A stretch of 16,621 nucleotides of DNA from the NCBI GenBank assembly GCA_021772845.1, contig JAJFLF010000174.1, positions 1-16,621 on the forward strand, given 5' to 3'. Shown here one piece after another: positions 14,351 to 16,621 of the stretch. Below the pieces are notes generated by a model. That model was given only the letters and a program-made list of their open reading frames with translations. It made no database searches and had not been told where the DNA came from. The stretch's first letter is position 1. Every line of letters starts with the position of its first letter. Source of the stretch: Mariprofundus sp. (GTDB lineage Bacteria > Pseudomonadota > Zetaproteobacteria > Mariprofundales > Mariprofundaceae). Both the position numbers and the translations under genes were made by a program.

Positions 14351-16621
14351 ATGTTTGATTTGAAAGAGGTAAATGCAAATGTTTTCTATTTTATGGGTGC
14401 GAACCGGAGTCGTTATCTAGCCTCAAGAGAAAGACTTTCAAAAGGGTGTCCATTTACGCGCGTTATCCACTTTCTGGTGTTACTTATGCTCTCTGCCACC
14501 TACTTCCCCCAGGATGCGTTTGCTTTATGCAGGGTCTATGACCTTACAGTGACAAATGTCGAGCTTGTCGGGGCGAACAGGAAATTCCCTGCGGAAAATG
14601 CAGTGATGGATGTGAAGGTCACGGTAAAAAACATAGGGAATTTAGACGTACCAGTTTTTCCAGCGACGAAAGCTCAGCTAGGTGTATTTACAGACATCTC
14701 TCCTGTCAATCGATCTGGAACATCAACCTGGCTACCAACTTTTTTACCACATATCCCGGCGGGTACATCTCAGACGTTTAATGTTCACCATGTAGACACT
14801 GGCTTCCAGTTCAGTTCTGTGCCAACGATTGTATATATAAAAGCATTTGTCTCCGGTGGTGACGAGGCCTCCGCAAATACTCCCCCACTTTGTTTGGTAG
14901 ATGTAACAGCTACAAATAACTACATGAGAGAACCGGGCACACTTACATATACTCCGGCCACCCAGGTTACAACGACAGCAACAGGAGATACAAAAAAAGC
15001 CCTTGAAGCAGGGGATCCAATCAATACCTATAGCGGTGCGTTGTACAATCACTATCCTGCAGATATTGATCTGGGCGGGCCGATGCCACTCTATTTTTCC
15101 CGTTATTATGATTCGAGTATGGGAACCATACTCCAGCCTGAAAGTGCTATGGGCTTTAACTGGCGACATAACTTTGATTGGTTACTGATCAATAACGGTA
15201 CGACGATTGAGATTGTGGATAGCGATGGCCGGTTAATCAATTTCTCACTGGCGGCAAATGTCTGGACTCTCACTGGCCGTGCTGATTTTCCATTTCAGCT
15301 AACCCAAAATGCATCTGTTTTTACACTGCTCGATCCACGCGATAATAGGCTATATACATTCAATGCTGCCGGTACATTAACAAATATCGCTGACGGTAGA
15401 GGCAATATTCACACGTTAACATATAATGCCTCCAGCCAGTTGGTATCCATTAGCGATGGGGTAGGGCGTGTTATAAACATCCTCTATGATGCGGCCGGAA
15501 ACATCGCGTCTGTGAATGATGGGGCTGGCAGGCAGGTTCTATTTACGCACGCTGGAGCAACTGGAAAAGATCTAATTACTGCTACCGATATGCTCGGTAA
15601 TGTAACAACCTATACCTATGATCCTCTGGGTCCTGCAGGCGGTGCAATTCCATTTTTTGGTTTGATGGAAAAAGAGCAGAAGCCGTTGGGAAATATTCCC
15701 TTTCTCCAGAGTTGGGATACCAATGGCACAGGTACGCGCGTCCACGTGATTGGCCAGACCGATGCGTTGGGCAATAAAACCACACTGGCTTATGCAGGAA
15801 ACAGTACCACGATTACAGACCCACTGGGTCAGGTGATGACCCATACACATACTGCTACAGGTGAAGGTAGCAATGTTGCCCGTCGTGACGGTTCAGCTCT
15901 CTCTATGGCTTACAATGCCGCTGGTCAGCGTAATGGCATTACTGACTCTCTTGGCGCTACCACCAGCTATACCTACCATACACCAAGTGGTAATGTAGCT
16001 TCGATCACCCATGCCAATGGCAATATCACCAGTTATGGATATAGCGCCAGAGTACTAGCCAGTGGCATCACCCAGTATGATCGCACATCCATCACCCATG
16101 CCGATGCCACTACCGATTCATTTGTCCGTGATGCCAATGGCAATACCATTTCTTATACAGATCGTGGCGGTAATACTTTTAGTTTCTCCTACAATGCTAA
16201 CGGCCAGATGCTGACCGCCACCAATCCACTCACCGGCATTGTGACAAACACCTACAATGCCGATGGCACACCAGCGAGTGCCTCGGATCCATTCGGCAAT
16301 ACCACGACCTATGCCTACGATGCTTTCCGTCGCCTGCTAACCACCTCTTTTGCCGATGGCAGCACCAACAGCTTCACCTGGGATGCCAAAAATAACCCGC
16401 TGACGGTAACAGATGGCCGTGCTTCCACTACCACCCTGATATGGGATGCCAATGGTAATATTACCAGCACCACTGATCGGGTCGGAGCAACCACGACATT
16501 GACGTATGACGCGATGGACAGGATCAGCAAAATCACCGATGCCAATGCCGCATTCAGCAGCCTCACTTATGATGCATTGGGCCGAAAGGCCACTAAAATA
16601 GATCGCAACAGCAGCAGTGCC
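14351..16621 (+). CDS. secreted CARDB-DUF6531-Rhs/YD-repeat protein, 3' end beyond window
   Basis: The frame is open from ATG 14351 to the right edge (757 codons, no stop), so the gene continues beyond the window. A signal-peptide core IHFLVLLMLSA (39-49) ends in a probable cleavage site after AFA (56-58); about 37 residues precede the core, longer than usual. Residues 63-205 look like a CARDB-type immunoglobulin-like domain (LTVTNVELVGAN, VTVKNIGNLDVPV). A DUF6531-like start follows at about 219 (EAGDPINTYSGALYNHYPAD, LGGPMPLYFSRYYDSS, GFNWRHNFDW). From about 340 come Rhs/YD repeats with a 20-21 residue period (YDAAGNIASVNDGAGR, YNANGQMLTATNP, YDALGRKATKIDR). Rhs repeats form a beta-cage shell that often encloses a variable C-terminal toxin. 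That end is not visible, so toxin, adhesin or surface-structure roles remain open. No PAAR or VgrG feature is present in the visible part; the signal peptide suggests Sec export. Confidence 0.92.
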   Translation, partial: MFDLKEVNANVFYFMGANRSRYLASRERLSKGCPFTRVIHFLVLLMLSATYFPQDAFALCRVYDLTVTNVELVGANRKFPAENAVMDVKVTVKNIGNLDVPVFPATKAQLGVFTDISPVNRSGTSTWLPTFLPHIPAGTSQTFNVHHVDTGFQFSSVPTIVYIKAFVSGGDEASANTPPLCLVDVTATNNYMREPGTLTYTPATQVTTTATGDTKKALEAGDPINTYSGALYNHYPADIDLGGPMPLYFSRYYDSSMGTILQPESAMGFNWRHNFDWLLINNGTTIEIVDSDGRLINFSLAANVWTLTGRADFPFQLTQNASVFTLLDPRDNRLYTFNAAGTLTNIADGRGNIHTLTYNASSQLVSISDGVGRVINILYDAAGNIASVNDGAGRQVLFTHAGATGKDLITATDMLGNVTTYTYDPLGPAGGAIPFFGLMEKEQKPLGNIPFLQSWDTNGTGTRVHVIGQTDALGNKTTLAYAGNSTTITDPLGQVMTHTHTATGEGSNVARRDGSALSMAYNAAGQRNGITDSLGATTSYTYHTPSGNVASITHANGNITSYGYSARVLASGITQYDRTSITHADATTDSFVRDANGNTISYTDRGGNTFSFSYNANGQMLTATNPLTGIVTNTYNADGTPASASDPFGNTTTYAYDAFRRLLTTSFADGSTNSFTWDAKNNPLTVTDGRASTTTLIWDANGNITSTTDRVGATTTLTYDAMDRISKITDANAAFSSLTYDALGRKATKIDRNSSSA
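16011..16461 (+). repeat. DNA-level Rhs repeat copies (ATGCCAATGGYAAT units)
   Basis: Near-identical units ATGCCAATGGCAAT occur at 16011 and 16131, exactly 120 bp (40 codons) apart, and a variant ATGCCAATGGTAAT at 16446, 315 bp (105 codons, five times 21) further on. They encode the NGN part of successive YD repeats. Sharing at the nucleotide level, not only in protein, suggests recent duplication or gene conversion within the repeat shell. Confidence 0.6.

Noticed and set aside
14744..15850. Minus-strand frames opposite the Rhs-type gene (141 and 92 codons)
   Set aside because: They are antisense shadows of the long plus-strand frame, which has a signal peptide, domains and repeats in one uninterrupted register.
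15400..16621. CRISPR-like or satellite repeat array
   Set aside because: The periodic repeats are in-frame, degenerate and encode YD motifs of an Rhs protein; there are no constant direct repeats with unique spacers.

Overview
The window looks like chromosomal DNA from a Gram-negative proteobacterium. It is most easily read as a gammaproteobacterium or a relative such as a zetaproteobacterium, but the sequence alone does not settle the lineage. The reasons are a peptidoglycan-recycling kinase (AnmK), close relatives of E. coli Tas and YfgD, a ClC protein with CBS domains, an HDOD protein, two membrane histidine kinases, a secreted Rhs-type protein, and a middling GC content by eye. I saw no insertion sequence, tRNA, rRNA or CRISPR array.

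Layout. (1) 1-2762, minus strand: a tight cluster transcribed leftwards, made of a small membrane protein (TTG start), a nucleoside/guanine deaminase, a Tas-type aldo-keto reductase and AnmK, which is cut by the window edge. The last two junctions overlap (ATGA, then 10 bp), so this is very probably one operon. (2) 2846-4933, plus strand: an orphan hybrid histidine kinase divergent from that cluster, with a perfect 15-bp dyad just before its start. (3) 4944-5288, minus: a YfgD/ArsC-like thiol protein, tail to tail with the kinase. (4) 5376-9316, minus: a ClC-CBS protein followed after 29 bp by a UvrD/Rep/PcrA-type helicase. (5) 9479-10936, minus: an HDOD protein downstream of an integral membrane protein with a decayed M50-like motif. 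(6) 11097-13878, minus: a two-gene two-component operon, in which a kinase with a periplasmic PDZ domain, about ten membrane segments and a HisKA_3 core overlaps its NarL/LuxR-type response regulator. (7) 13879-14350: a 472-bp gene-free divergent control region. (8) 14351 to the right edge, plus: the first 757 codons of a secreted protein with a CARDB-like domain, a DUF6531-like domain and Rhs/YD repeats.

The most interesting part is 11.1-16.6 kb. A PDZ-bearing membrane kinase and its regulator are divergent from a large exported Rhs-type protein. The region between them contains a perfect GC-rich dyad (CCCCCTA-TC-TAGGGGG) of the 7-2-7 shape bound by NarL-type regulators, a plausible sigma70 promoter, and a leader that can fold into a terminator-like structure with GNRA tetraloops just before a strong Shine-Dalgarno. 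I propose, as inference only, that the PDZ kinase senses an envelope or export signal and controls itself and/or the Rhs gene. The rest is mostly ordinary housekeeping and accessory content.
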